The translations under genes and the position numbers were made by a program. This document shows, piece after piece, positions 1 to 7,196 of a stretch of DNA of 28,892 bases. Source of the DNA: Pullilachnospira_A gallistercoris (GTDB taxonomy: Bacteria > Bacillota > Clostridia > Lachnospirales > Lachnospiraceae); the NCBI GenBank assembly GCA_018712125.1, contig DVHM01000009.1, positions 1-28,892 on the forward strand. Direction: 5' to 3'. The notes under the pieces were generated by a model. The model was not told the DNA's origin, ran no database searches, and worked only from the letters and a program-made list of their open reading frames with translations. Positions within the stretch are counted from its first letter, which is position 1. Each line of letters opens with the position of its first letter.

Positions 1-1196
1 GCCATGCGATAGGAACAATGGCATTCATCGGCTGCGTCCAGGAGACTCTGAAAGGATTTGCTCATCAGTTTTTCCAACATCTCGTTTACCTGATCGCGGT
101 CCCAGGTCAGCTCCTGTATATTCTGTACCCACTCAAAATAGGAGACGATAACACCGCCGCTGTTGGCAAAAATATCCGGGATCAGCGTGATACCGCGATG
201 TTCAAGAATGGCATCCGCCTCCTCTGTGGTCGGCCCGTTGGCGGCCTCCACAATATAGCGACAGTTCAATTTTCCGGCGTTGTCCGCGGTAATCTGATTT
301 TCCAGAGCCGCGGGAACCAGCACATCACAGTCGCAGGTCAGCACATCCTCGTTGGAAATATGACTGACACCGGGAGCGCTGTAGTCTTTCAGCAGAGCTC
401 CCTCTGTTTCCAGAAAGACGGAGATCGCATCGATATCCAGACCGTCTTTGCAGAAGAGACCGCCGGATACATCGCTGATCGCGATAACCTTTACGTCTCT
501 GTGATAAAATACCCTGGCCGCGTTCGCGCCCACATTTCCCATTCCCTGAATGGCTACGGTGGTTCCGGCAAGTTTCCGGTTATCCTGCGCGAGAATCAGT
601 TTCGTGCTGATGACTACGCCGCGTCCGGTGGCGGAATTTCTGCCCCGGGACCCTCCGAGCTCGACCGGCTTGCCGGTTACAACGCCGGGACAGGGATGCC
701 CCTTCAGCTGACTGTAGGTGTCCAGCAGCCATGCCATGGTCTGAGGGTTGGTGTTTACGTCCGGAGCCGGAATGTCTGTGTCGGCTCCGATGATCGGCGC
801 AATGGCAAAAGTATAACGTCTGGTCAGACGCCGAAGTTCCCTGGTGGAGAGGGTGTTGGGATCAACCCGGATGCCGCCTTTCGCACCGCCGTAGGGAATG
901 TCGGCGACGGCACATTTCAGTGTCATCCAGGTGGCGAGCGCTTTCACCTCGTTCAGATCACAGTTCTGGTGGTAGCGAATGCCGCCCTTGAAGGGACCGC
1001 GGATATTCGAGTGCTGTACCCGGTATCCCTCGAACACCCGGATGGTGCCGTCGTCCATCTCGACGGGAAGATATACTTTGGTCTCCCGCTGGGGATTTTT
1101 CAGAATTTCAAACATGGAGGAATCGATATGACCGATTTCCATTGCTTTTGTCATCGTGTTGATGACATTTGTGTAGGGATCGTATGTATGGGACAT
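1..1196 (-). CDS. gdhA: NAD(P)-dependent glutamate dehydrogenase (3' end outside window)
   Basis: The minus strand reads without interruption from an ATG at 1196 to the left edge, about 398 codons. The protein belongs to the Glu/Leu/Phe/Val dehydrogenase family, which interconverts glutamate with 2-oxoglutarate and ammonia in the cytoplasm. Visible landmarks are the substrate-binding GPFKGGIR stretch (Lys70), the catalytic-lysine motif YGGAKGG (Lys106), the APDVNT motif, and a Rossmann dinucleotide loop GMGNVG. The last visible residues (FEWVQN onward) are the usual C-terminal part, so only roughly 20 residues should be missing. The start is supported by AAGGAG about 7 bases upstream. The length and the missing N-terminal extension resemble the RocG-type catabolic enzymes, but cofactor preference cannot be read. 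It is divergent from an Lrp/AsnC-family gene that may regulate it. The long open frame on the opposite strand is its antisense shadow. Confidence 0.95.
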   Translation of the reverse strand, partial: MSHTYDPYTNVINTMTKAMEIGHIDSSMFEILKNPQRETKVYLPVEMDDGTIRVFEGYRVQHSNIRGPFKGGIRYHQNCDLNEVKALATWMTLKCAVADIPYGGAKGGIRVDPNTLSTRELRRLTRRYTFAIAPIIGADTDIPAPDVNTNPQTMAWLLDTYSQLKGHPCPGVVTGKPVELGGSRGRNSATGRGVVISTKLILAQDNRKLAGTTVAIQGMGNVGANAARVFYHRDVKVIAISDVSGGLFCKDGLDIDAISVFLETEGALLKDYSAPGVSHISNEDVLTCDCDVLVPAALENQITADNAGKLNCRYIVEAANGPTTEEADAILEHRGITLIPDIFANSGGVIVSYFEWVQNIQELTWDRDQVNEMLEKLMSKSFQSLLDAADECHCSYRM

Positions 1197-1221
1197 GATG
1201 TTTCTCCTTAGCTGCTTTTTT

Positions 1222-1237
1222 GTTGCTGCGCATCAAC
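1222..1237. promoter_or_regulatory. Imperfect 16-bp palindrome at the predicted gdh transcription start
   Basis: GTTGcTGCGCAtCAAC reads almost the same on both strands, with only the fifth base and its partner failing to match. It sits just downstream of the gdh -10 element, where a bound repressor would block transcription; in RNA it could form a small hairpin ahead of the ribosome binding site. The binding protein is unknown; the divergent Lrp/AsnC-type regulator is the obvious candidate but nothing in the sequence proves it. Confidence 0.35.
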
Positions 1238-1245
1238 TGAGTGCA

Positions 1246-1274
1246 ATGGTAAAACTTTGGAGAATCGAAGTCAA
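1246..1274 (-). promoter_or_regulatory. Probable sigma-A promoter of the glutamate dehydrogenase gene
   Basis: On the minus strand a -35 TTGACT (1269-1274) is separated by 17 bases from a -10 TACCAT (1246-1251). The predicted start of transcription is near 1238, giving a leader of about 40 bases that carries the AAGGAG ribosome binding site. An A/T-rich stretch (about 1285-1345) lies upstream of the -35 and could act as an UP element. This is inferred from spacing and consensus only. Confidence 0.6.
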
Positions 1275-1398
1275 TACAAGGCGAAAATGACAAAAAACTT
1301 TTTATTTTTTTGTGTAATATGCTTAAAAAGAGAAAGAATAGGTATCAATTTCTTAAAAAAATGAAGTTGGAGGCATGCCGGGGAAAAAGAGGATCTGT

Positions 1399-1427
1399 TT
1401 GACAAAGGTGTGTGAGACTGCTATTCT
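1399..1427 (+). promoter_or_regulatory. Probable sigma-A promoter of the Lrp/AsnC-family gene
   Basis: A perfect -35 TTGACA (1399-1404) is followed after 17 bases by a -10 TATTCT (1422-1427). Transcription should start near 1434, only a few bases before the hairpin at 1441-1472. The rest of the 306-base gap between the two divergent start codons holds only A/T-rich sequence and the sites listed separately; I see no further gene there. Confidence 0.7.
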
Positions 1428-1440
1428 AAGAAACAGATAC

Positions 1441-1472
1441 AAGGGCGTATCCAGAGATGGGTACGTCTTTTT
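1441..1472 (+). terminator. Terminator-like hairpin in the leader of the Lrp/AsnC-family gene
   Basis: CGTATCC and GGGTACG pair (seven pairs, one G-U) around the loop AGAGAT. Flanking AAGGG and TCTTT extend the stem with A-U and G-U pairs, and a run of T follows directly. It resembles an intrinsic terminator but lies between the promoter at 1399-1427 and the start codon at 1503. A transcript from that promoter would meet it within about 40 bases, so it may act as an attenuator or produce a very short RNA. No gene upstream on this strand needs a terminator here. Confidence 0.5.
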
Positions 1473-1502
1473 TCATTTTAAAAGAGAAACAGAGGACGGA
1501 AT

Positions 1503-1979
1503 ATGAGACACGAAGAGTTGGATGAGGTGGACAGAATCATTCTGGACGTTTTGCAGGAGAACGCGAAAACGCCGCTGAAGGAGATCGCGACACAGGTTTA
1601 TCTGTCTACGCCCGCGGTTTCCGCGAGAATCGAAAAGATGGAGAAAGAGGGGATTATCACAGGATACCGGGCGCAGGTCAACCCGGAAGCCCTCGGATAT
1701 CATATCAAAGCACTGATCAATCTGGAGGTGCCGCCGGAGGATAAAAAGACGTTTTATCCTTTTGTGAAGGCGTGTCCGAATGTGGTTGAGTGCAACTGTG
1801 TCACGGGGGACTACTCCATGGTTCTGGAGGTTCTGTTCCCGGGGACGGTGGAACTGGATCAGTTTATCGGGGAATTGCAGAGGTTCGGGCGGACGAAAAC
1901 CCTGATTGTATTTTCCACGTCTGTGGAGCACAGGGGAATTTCCGCTGAGGCGGATACCGGGAACCGTTTCCATATATAG
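1503..1979 (+). CDS. Lrp/AsnC family transcriptional regulator
   Basis: This 158-residue protein has the usual size and architecture of the Lrp/AsnC family. An N-terminal winged helix-turn-helix (about residues 5-55, starting LDEVDRIILDVLQ, with recognition-helix region STPAVSARI) is followed by a C-terminal RAM domain (about 65-145, with the typical VVECNCVTGDYSMVLEV segment), which binds amino acids and makes the dimers and octamers. Members bind DNA and adjust amino-acid metabolism genes in response to an amino acid. The divergent glutamate dehydrogenase gene is the most likely target, by common Lrp arrangement, but the effector cannot be read. The ATG at 1503 is preceded by a modest GAGGA. 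The gene has its own promoter and an unusual hairpin in its leader. Confidence 0.92.
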   Translation: MRHEELDEVDRIILDVLQENAKTPLKEIATQVYLSTPAVSARIEKMEKEGIITGYRAQVNPEALGYHIKALINLEVPPEDKKTFYPFVKACPNVVECNCVTGDYSMVLEVLFPGTVELDQFIGELQRFGRTKTLIVFSTSVEHRGISAEADTGNRFHI

Positions 1980-1997
1980 TCATCTTTTTTGGATAAA

Positions 1998-2025
1998 ATT
2001 GTAATGGCGTAACTTATTTTACAAT
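1998..2025. promoter_or_regulatory. Inverted repeat upstream of the GH2 gene, possible operator/promoter
   Basis: ATTGTAA (1998-2004) and TTACAAT (2019-2025) form an exact inverted repeat with a 14-base spacer, about 60 bases before the GH2 start codon. The right arm contains TACAAT (2020-2025), which would serve as a -10, but no good -35 lies at standard distance. A dimeric regulator of the glycosidase gene could bind here; alternatively it is a weak promoter with chance symmetry. Confidence 0.35.
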
Positions 2026-2086
2026 ACAGGGAGAGGGAAATGGATTAAAATCATTCTGCAATTTTGTGAAGGAGGGACGGAGAAAG

Positions 2087-4459
2087 ATGCAGATGGATTT
2101 TAATGATAATTGGATCTTTTACAGAGAGGGGGATGATCCTCTGGAGGTAACGCTGCCCCATGATGCCATGATATCCGAAAAACGGGACGCCGGCTGTCCG
2201 AATGGTGTGAACAGCGGGTATTTTCCCGGAGGGAAATATTGCTATGAGAAAGAATTTGTTTTGTCTGAGGAGGAGGCGTCCAAATCGGTTGTGCTTCACT
2301 TCGAGGGGGTATATCAGAATTGCGTTGTGGAGCTGAATGGTGCAAAAGTGGGACAACACAGATATGGATACACGCCCTTTGATGTGGATCTCACCGAAAA
2401 GGCGCGTCCGGGAAAAAATAAAATTTCTGTTTCCGTGGACAATTCCCTGGAGCCGAACTGCCGCTGGTATTCCGGTTCCGGCATTTACCGGCCTGTGACG
2501 CTTTGGATTCGCGAGAAAGTGCATATTGAGAGAGTAAAGGTTGAGACAAAATCCATCTGCCCGCCTGAGATTTTTATGGAGGTGGAAATAGCGGGGAAAG
2601 ATGCTGCGGGTGGGACGGATATGGAGGAGAGACCGCTGCCGGTCACTGTGGAAATTTATGATGGCGGGCAACGGCTGTATGTTGGCGCGCCCGGGAAAAT
2701 AGTCCTGGAAGGCGCGAAACTCTGGAGCGCTGAGGAACCGAATCTTTACACCTGTCTGGTGCGCATCCCGGGGGATGAGCAGAGGATTTCCTTTGGCATC
2801 CGTTCCCTGGAGTGGAGCGCAAAAAAGGGAATGTCGGTCAACGGGCAGCGTGTGCTGCTGCGGGGCGGATGTATCCATCATGACCATGGTGTTCTGGGAG
2901 CCTGTGAATTTTACGATGCTCAGGAGCGGCGCATCCGAATTCTGAAGGAGAGTGGTTTCAACGCCATCCGCATGGCGCACAATCCTGCCTCCGAGATGAC
3001 GCTGGAACTCTGTGACCGATTGGGCATGTATGTGATGAACGAGGCATTTGACGGCTGGTATGTGCCGAAGACCTATCATGATTATTCCAGAATGTTCGAC
3101 AGTCAGTGGAGGCGGGATCTGACGTCCATGGTAGATACTTCGCGAAATCATCCCAGTGTGATTTTCTATTCCATTGGAAATGAGGTGTCGGAGACAGCCA
3201 CGGAAAAAGGGGTAAAGGCCTGTCGGGAAATGACGGAGTTTGTCCATGGACTGGATCGGAGCCGGCCGGTTACCGCCGGAATCAACGTGCTGCTGAATGT
3301 CTATACCAATATGGGACTGGGGGTGTATCGGGACAGGGGAGATTATCGGCCGGAGCCTCTTCCGCGGGAGCGGGGCTATAAGGAGAAGAAGACAGGGTCC
3401 GCTTTCTTCAATGCCATGGCCCAGAAACTGGGACCGCTGATGTTCTTTATGAGCGCCGGGAAAAAGGGAGACAGGGCCTGCCGGGGAGCGGCGGAAGCGC
3501 TGGATATCATCGGCCTGAACTACGCTTCTTCCCGGTATGAGGCGGACGCGAAGCAGTATCCGGATCGTATCATGGTGGGATCCGAGACCATGGCTGCTGA
3601 TCTTCCCTACAACTGGGAGCGGGTAAAAAGACTGCCGCAGGTCATCGGCGACTTTGTGTGGTCCGCCTGGGACTATATCGGGGAGGCCTGCATGGGAGAC
3701 TGGACATACCATTCCTACAGGGGGCTGCCGCTTCTGGCTGGACAGGGTATGATTGACATTACCGGAAAACCTCTGGCTTCCATGTATTTCATGCAGGTAG
3801 TCTGGGGGCTGCGGAAGGAGCCGTTTATCGGGGTAAGGCCCCTGAACCACGACGGGGAATCCCCTTCCACCGGCGCCTGGCAGTTTACCAATGCCATCGA
3901 CAGCTGGAGCTGGCAGGGATACGAGGGAACGAAGGCCACAGTGGAGGTTTACGCGGATGCAGACGCGGTAAGGCTGACCTTAAATGGAAAGGAAATCGGA
4001 ACCGGAAAAGTAAAGAAATACAAGGCGCTGTTTCGGACAGCTTACGCGCCGGGGACGTTGACGGCGGAGGCTCTGGATAAGGAGGGAAGGGTAGTGGCTT
4101 CTCATTGTCTGGTCAGCGGAGGAAGGGAGACCGTACTGACTCTGAAACCGGAAAAAACCGTATTGCGAGCCAACAATCAGGATCTCTGCTATCTGATCAT
4201 CGAGTTTACAGACAAAGACGGATGCCTGAAGCCGTATGTGGAACAGCCGGTGGAGTTAAGTGTAGAGGGACCGGTATCTCTGGCCGGATTCGGGAGCGCT
4301 CTGTGCAAAACCGATGAAGTTTTCGGCAGCGCGCGCCATCATGCGTACAGGGGAAGAACGCTGGCGGTTCTCAGAGCCGGAAAAGAGACCGGAAAGGCAA
4401 AAATTACCGTGACAAGCGCCGGGATGGAGCCGTCGATATTGGAAGTGGAGATGCGCTGA
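2087..4459 (+). CDS. Glycoside hydrolase family 2 protein (beta-galactosidase/beta-glucuronidase type)
   Basis: This 790-residue protein has the GH2 layout: an N-terminal jelly-roll sugar-binding domain (about 1-150), an Ig-like domain (to about 250), the TIM barrel (about 250-560), and C-terminal beta-rich domains including a DUF4982-like part. The acid/base is Glu366 in SIGNE. The probable nucleophile is Glu500 in GSET, followed by the GDFVWSAWDYIGE segment common in this family. GH2 enzymes cleave terminal beta-linked galactose, glucuronate or mannose; the exact sugar cannot be told here, though galT lies 22 kb away. No signal peptide is visible, so it should act in the cytoplasm on imported oligosaccharides. 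An upstream in-frame GTG at 2066 exists, but AAGGAGG (2069-2075) would then be inside the gene, so ATG 2087 is chosen. Confidence 0.92.
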   Translation: MQMDFNDNWIFYREGDDPLEVTLPHDAMISEKRDAGCPNGVNSGYFPGGKYCYEKEFVLSEEEASKSVVLHFEGVYQNCVVELNGAKVGQHRYGYTPFDVDLTEKARPGKNKISVSVDNSLEPNCRWYSGSGIYRPVTLWIREKVHIERVKVETKSICPPEIFMEVEIAGKDAAGGTDMEERPLPVTVEIYDGGQRLYVGAPGKIVLEGAKLWSAEEPNLYTCLVRIPGDEQRISFGIRSLEWSAKKGMSVNGQRVLLRGGCIHHDHGVLGACEFYDAQERRIRILKESGFNAIRMAHNPASEMTLELCDRLGMYVMNEAFDGWYVPKTYHDYSRMFDSQWRRDLTSMVDTSRNHPSVIFYSIGNEVSETATEKGVKACREMTEFVHGLDRSRPVTAGINVLLNVYTNMGLGVYRDRGDYRPEPLPRERGYKEKKTGSAFFNAMAQKLGPLMFFMSAGKKGDRACRGAAEALDIIGLNYASSRYEADAKQYPDRIMVGSETMAADLPYNWERVKRLPQVIGDFVWSAWDYIGEACMGDWTYHSYRGLPLLAGQGMIDITGKPLASMYFMQVVWGLRKEPFIGVRPLNHDGESPSTGAWQFTNAIDSWSWQGYEGTKATVEVYADADAVRLTLNGKEIGTGKVKKYKALFRTAYAPGTLTAEALDKEGRVVASHCLVSGGRETVLTLKPEKTVLRANNQDLCYLIIEFTDKDGCLKPYVEQPVELSVEGPVSLAGFGSALCKTDEVFGSARHHAYRGRTLAVLRAGKETGKAKITVTSAGMEPSILEVEMR

Positions 4460-4464
4460 AAATA

Positions 4465-4543
4465 CCTGCAAATATCTGTAAAGGAATGCTTGACAGCCGT
4501 CCTGCAAATGTAGTATAAATTTCAAGGTTACAGAATTTGCAGG
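4465..4543. repeat. Three copies of a 9-mer (CCTGCAAAT) in the cyclase promoter region
   Basis: CCTGCAAAT occurs at 4465-4473 and 4501-4509, and inverted as ATTTGCAGG at 4535-4543. The first lies upstream of the -35, the second between -35 and -10, and the inverted third overlaps the ribosome binding site. This is a plausible multi-site operator. In read-through RNA from the GH2 gene, copies two and three could also pair and hide the ribosome binding site. Confidence 0.6.
4490..4519 (+). promoter_or_regulatory. Probable sigma-A promoter of the diguanylate cyclase gene
   Basis: A perfect -35 TTGACA (4490-4495) is followed after 18 bases by TATAAA (4514-4519). The start of transcription should be near 4526, giving a leader of about 30 bases. 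The promoter is interleaved with the CCTGCAAAT copies, which suggests regulated expression separate from the upstream GH2 gene. Confidence 0.65.
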
Positions 4544-4556
4544 AGGGATCAGGCTT

Positions 4557-5942
4557 TTGGTAAGAGATTTGCTCACACAGTTTTTGGATGCCTATCTGAT
4601 TCGAAGAGATTTGAGAACGACAATGGCGTTTTTGACGGACGATGCTGTTGTGATCGGAATGGGCGTTTCTGAGGTTGCGGTGAACAAAGATGAGATTCGA
4701 ACGAAAATGCTCAGGGTGTTTGAACGTATTCCCGCAGCCCACCGCTTTGAGATTGTTGATTACAGAGAGAAAATGTATGGCAGCCGGCTATATGAGGCAT
4801 ACAGCGGTATTCTGATTTTCGCGCCGGATGAAAAGGGACGCGAAATGTCCTTCTGGACCAGGATAACCATGGCCGTCGAAAAGAGGGAAGATGAGTGGAA
4901 GATTGTCAGTTTTCACATGTCCCTTCCGGCGGACCAGGAGGAAAATCAGGGGATGTCCCCACTGCGGTACGGACGTCAGTCAGTGGGAAAACTGGATCCC
5001 GTGTCCAGCAGGAAATTGATGGAAATTATGCTTTCCATGCTTCCCGGAGGGATTACCGGATGTTATCTGGAAGAGGGATTGCCCTTCTATATTGTCAATG
5101 ATACGATGCTGGATTATCTCGGTTATACCTATGAAGAGTTCGTGGAGGCGACAGGGGAGTGTCTGCAGAAGATCGTGGCGCCGGAGGACTGGGAACGGGT
5201 CGAGAAGACCATTTTCGAAGGTCTGAGGGAGAAAGGGGAGTATGATGTCCGCTATCGGGTAATTCGGAAGGATGGCACCAGACTCTGGGTAGATGATAAG
5301 GGGCATGGCATTGTCACGGAAGACGGGAGAAAAGCGACAGTCAGCGTCATGCTGGACGTCAGCAAAAACATCCGCCTGCAGGAGCGGCTGTGGCAGGAGA
5401 CGATGCGGGATCCGCTGACCGGTGTATTCAATCGCAGAGGGGCAATTTCCGGCATCAAAAAATATCTCGCTGAGGGATATCAGGGGGCGTTGATGATCCT
5501 GGATATCGATAATTTCAAACATTTCAACGATACTTACGGACATCAGGTGGGAGATCAGGTGCTGAAAACGCTGGCACAGGTCATCCGGCAATGTATCCGG
5601 GAGGGAGACGTGGCAGCCCGCTTTGGCGGGGATGAATTTCTGATTTTTCTGCCGGGATGTACACAGAGAGAGGTGCTCAGAGACAAGGCAAGGCATATAT
5701 GCTGTGATTTTCGGGACGCCTGTGCGAAGTACGACAGAGGCAGTACCTCTGTCAGTATTGGAATCGCTGTCAGTGACGAGGAAGGGGACGTGGACAGCCT
5801 GTTAAAAAGAGCGGACGACCGGCTCTATCAGGTTAAGAAGAGCGGGAAGGGAACATTCTGCTATGGGGACAGTGATCCGGTGTCCGCCGATGCGTCTGTT
5901 GAAAGGGGAATGGAGAAATTGCCGGCAGGTAAGCTCAGGTAA
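4557..5942 (+). CDS. NTF2-like/PAS/GGDEF diguanylate cyclase
   Basis: This 461-residue soluble protein probably makes cyclic di-GMP from two GTP. The N-terminal part (about 1-125) reads like a SnoaL/NTF2-like fold. A PAS domain follows (about 145-285, with the YRVIRKDGTRLWVDDKG segment). The GGDEF domain (about 290-440) opens with DPLTGVFNRRG and contains DIDNFKHFND and the intact active site FGGDEF (357-361). An RxxD inhibitory site (REGD, 348-351) lies exactly five residues before it, as in product-inhibited cyclases such as PleD. No membrane helix is present, so sensing should be cytoplasmic. The start is taken as TTG 4557 because AGGAGGG (4541-4547) lies nine bases upstream and no ATG fits that site. 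The stop overlaps by eight bases the stop of the convergent acyltransferase gene. Confidence 0.93.
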   Translation: MVRDLLTQFLDAYLIRRDLRTTMAFLTDDAVVIGMGVSEVAVNKDEIRTKMLRVFERIPAAHRFEIVDYREKMYGSRLYEAYSGILIFAPDEKGREMSFWTRITMAVEKREDEWKIVSFHMSLPADQEENQGMSPLRYGRQSVGKLDPVSSRKLMEIMLSMLPGGITGCYLEEGLPFYIVNDTMLDYLGYTYEEFVEATGECLQKIVAPEDWERVEKTIFEGLREKGEYDVRYRVIRKDGTRLWVDDKGHGIVTEDGRKATVSVMLDVSKNIRLQERLWQETMRDPLTGVFNRRGAISGIKKYLAEGYQGALMILDIDNFKHFNDTYGHQVGDQVLKTLAQVIRQCIREGDVAARFGGDEFLIFLPGCTQREVLRDKARHICCDFRDACAKYDRGSTSVSIGIAVSDEEGDVDSLLKRADDRLYQVKKSGKGTFCYGDSDPVSADASVERGMEKLPAGKLR

Positions 5943-6948
5943 GGTGTCTGCCCAGGGAACATTTCCGCAGGAGCCAGACACACAGGAAAGATACCGTCGC
6001 GATGGAGGCGATCAGCAGCGGGACGGCGATCCATGCCGTAAGGTCAGTGGGTTCCATATATTTTTTGTAGTTGTCCAGAAACAGGATATGGATCAGATAA
6101 ATTCCGAAGGAACAACCGCATATGAGGTCAACGGCCTTTTTCTTTCTGACGGAGGGGACATAATTTTCGCCCCGGATCCGCAGCATGAACAGGAAAAAGG
6201 ACGCGCCGGCCAGCGCTATGAGAGGGTCTCCGTATTCCAGGACCCTCTCATAGTGCGTCTGGGAGAGAGCGCTGATGCCCCAGGTCAGGACAAAGGCGGC
6301 AAGCAGGCAAACGGTGCAGATCAGGGCGGCTGCCCGCTGGGAAAGCCGGACGTTTTTTTGGTACTTGGCAATATAGTAGCCGATAAAGATGTAGTAGGAG
6401 TAGATCCGGTCGCCGATGATGGGGAGGTCGTAGTAGACCTCCTCTTTCTGCAGGGAGACGATATAGTTGACAATGGCCGCGGCGGTAATCAGGATCAGGA
6501 AAGCGCGCTCCAGCCGTTCGTCCATATGTCTGCACATGACCTGAAAGAATGGCATGACACAGTAGATGGGAATCATGGCGTAGAGATACCACAGGTGCGC
6601 CTCTGTCGGGGTGTAGAGAATCTGGCTCAGGTCTACGTCCGTGCCCATGTAGAAGGTGTTCCATACCCAGTAGATCAGGCTCCAGACGATCAGCACAATG
6701 AAAAAGCGGGTCAGTCTCCGGATATGTTTTTCCAGAGGTTCCTGCCGGCCGAGGAGCAGAGCACCGGTTATCATGAAAAAGCAGGGGACACTGACTCTGG
6801 ATGCTGTGTCTATGATCAGGGAGAAGAGATATTCTCCGGTGGAAATTTCGCCGTAGGCCCGGCAGAAATAGTTTGTCACATGAATGGCGATGACCATGAG
6901 GAATGCGAGCATTCGCGTCAGTTCGATATTATAATTCTTTTGTGCCAT
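5935..6948 (-). CDS. Membrane acyltransferase, family 3
   Basis: This 337-residue polytopic protein has about ten hydrophobic helices and matches the acyltransferase 3 family, which transfers acetyl or other acyl groups to surface sugars, peptidoglycan, teichoic acid or antibiotics. The N-terminal NIELTRMLAFLMVIAIHV segment, with the family's RxxA and conserved His in the first helix, and a downstream PCFFMITGALLL segment are typical. The ATG at 6948 is preferred over one at 6975 because AGAGG lies seven bases before it. It stands alone on this strand between two plus-strand genes, so the acyl acceptor cannot be deduced from neighbours. Confidence 0.88.
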   Translation of the reverse strand: MAQKNYNIELTRMLAFLMVIAIHVTNYFCRAYGEISTGEYLFSLIIDTASRVSVPCFFMITGALLLGRQEPLEKHIRRLTRFFIVLIVWSLIYWVWNTFYMGTDVDLSQILYTPTEAHLWYLYAMIPIYCVMPFFQVMCRHMDERLERAFLILITAAAIVNYIVSLQKEEVYYDLPIIGDRIYSYYIFIGYYIAKYQKNVRLSQRAAALICTVCLLAAFVLTWGISALSQTHYERVLEYGDPLIALAGASFFLFMLRIRGENYVPSVRKKKAVDLICGCSFGIYLIHILFLDNYKKYMEPTDLTAWIAVPLLIASIATVSFLCVWLLRKCSLGRHLT

Positions 6949-7005
6949 TTCCAATCCTCTTTTCAAAGAAATCATATCCGTAAGGATGATCGGATGAACG
7001 CTTAT

Positions 7006-7034
7006 AATCTAACAGAGAAAAGGAAAAATGTAAA
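7006..7034 (-). promoter_or_regulatory. Possible promoter of the acyltransferase gene
   Basis: On the minus strand TTTACA (7029-7034) and TAGATT (7006-7011) are 17 bases apart, about 60 bases upstream of the chosen ATG. Both hexamers deviate from consensus. A TATAAT on the plus strand at 7003-7008 overlaps it but has no fitting -35. Confidence 0.4.
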
Positions 7035-7084
7035 TACAGCATCTGCGGATTGAACCGGGCAAAGGGCAGAATGGACAGAGGCGC

Positions 7085-7114
7085 TTGACAAATTTTCCTG
7101 TCTTTGTCTATTCT
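7085..7114 (+). promoter_or_regulatory. Probable sigma-A promoter of the M16C peptidase gene
   Basis: A perfect -35 TTGACA (7085-7090) is followed after 18 bases by TATTCT (7109-7114), the same -10 as the Lrp-type gene. Transcription from here gives a leader of about 75 bases to the ATG at 7197. Confidence 0.65.
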
Positions 7115-7196
7115 GAAAACATTCGCTGTTCGGCAAAGACGCGTGCGTGGAGAAAATATATCATATTATAAAGGAGAAATTGAAGGAGGAACGAAC

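Noticed and set aside
18..1211. Long plus-strand open frame of 397 codons
   Set aside because: It is antisense to a clear glutamate dehydrogenase with all family motifs on the minus strand, and has no ribosome binding site or recognisable domain.
2051..3850. Minus-strand open frame of about 600 codons
   Set aside because: It is antisense to the GH2 glycosidase; composition is rich in His, Pro and Arg as expected for a shadow frame.
7003..7008. TATAAT on the plus strand as promoter of the M16C peptidase
   Set aside because: No -35 at suitable distance; the TTGACA/TATTCT pair at 7085-7114 fits better.
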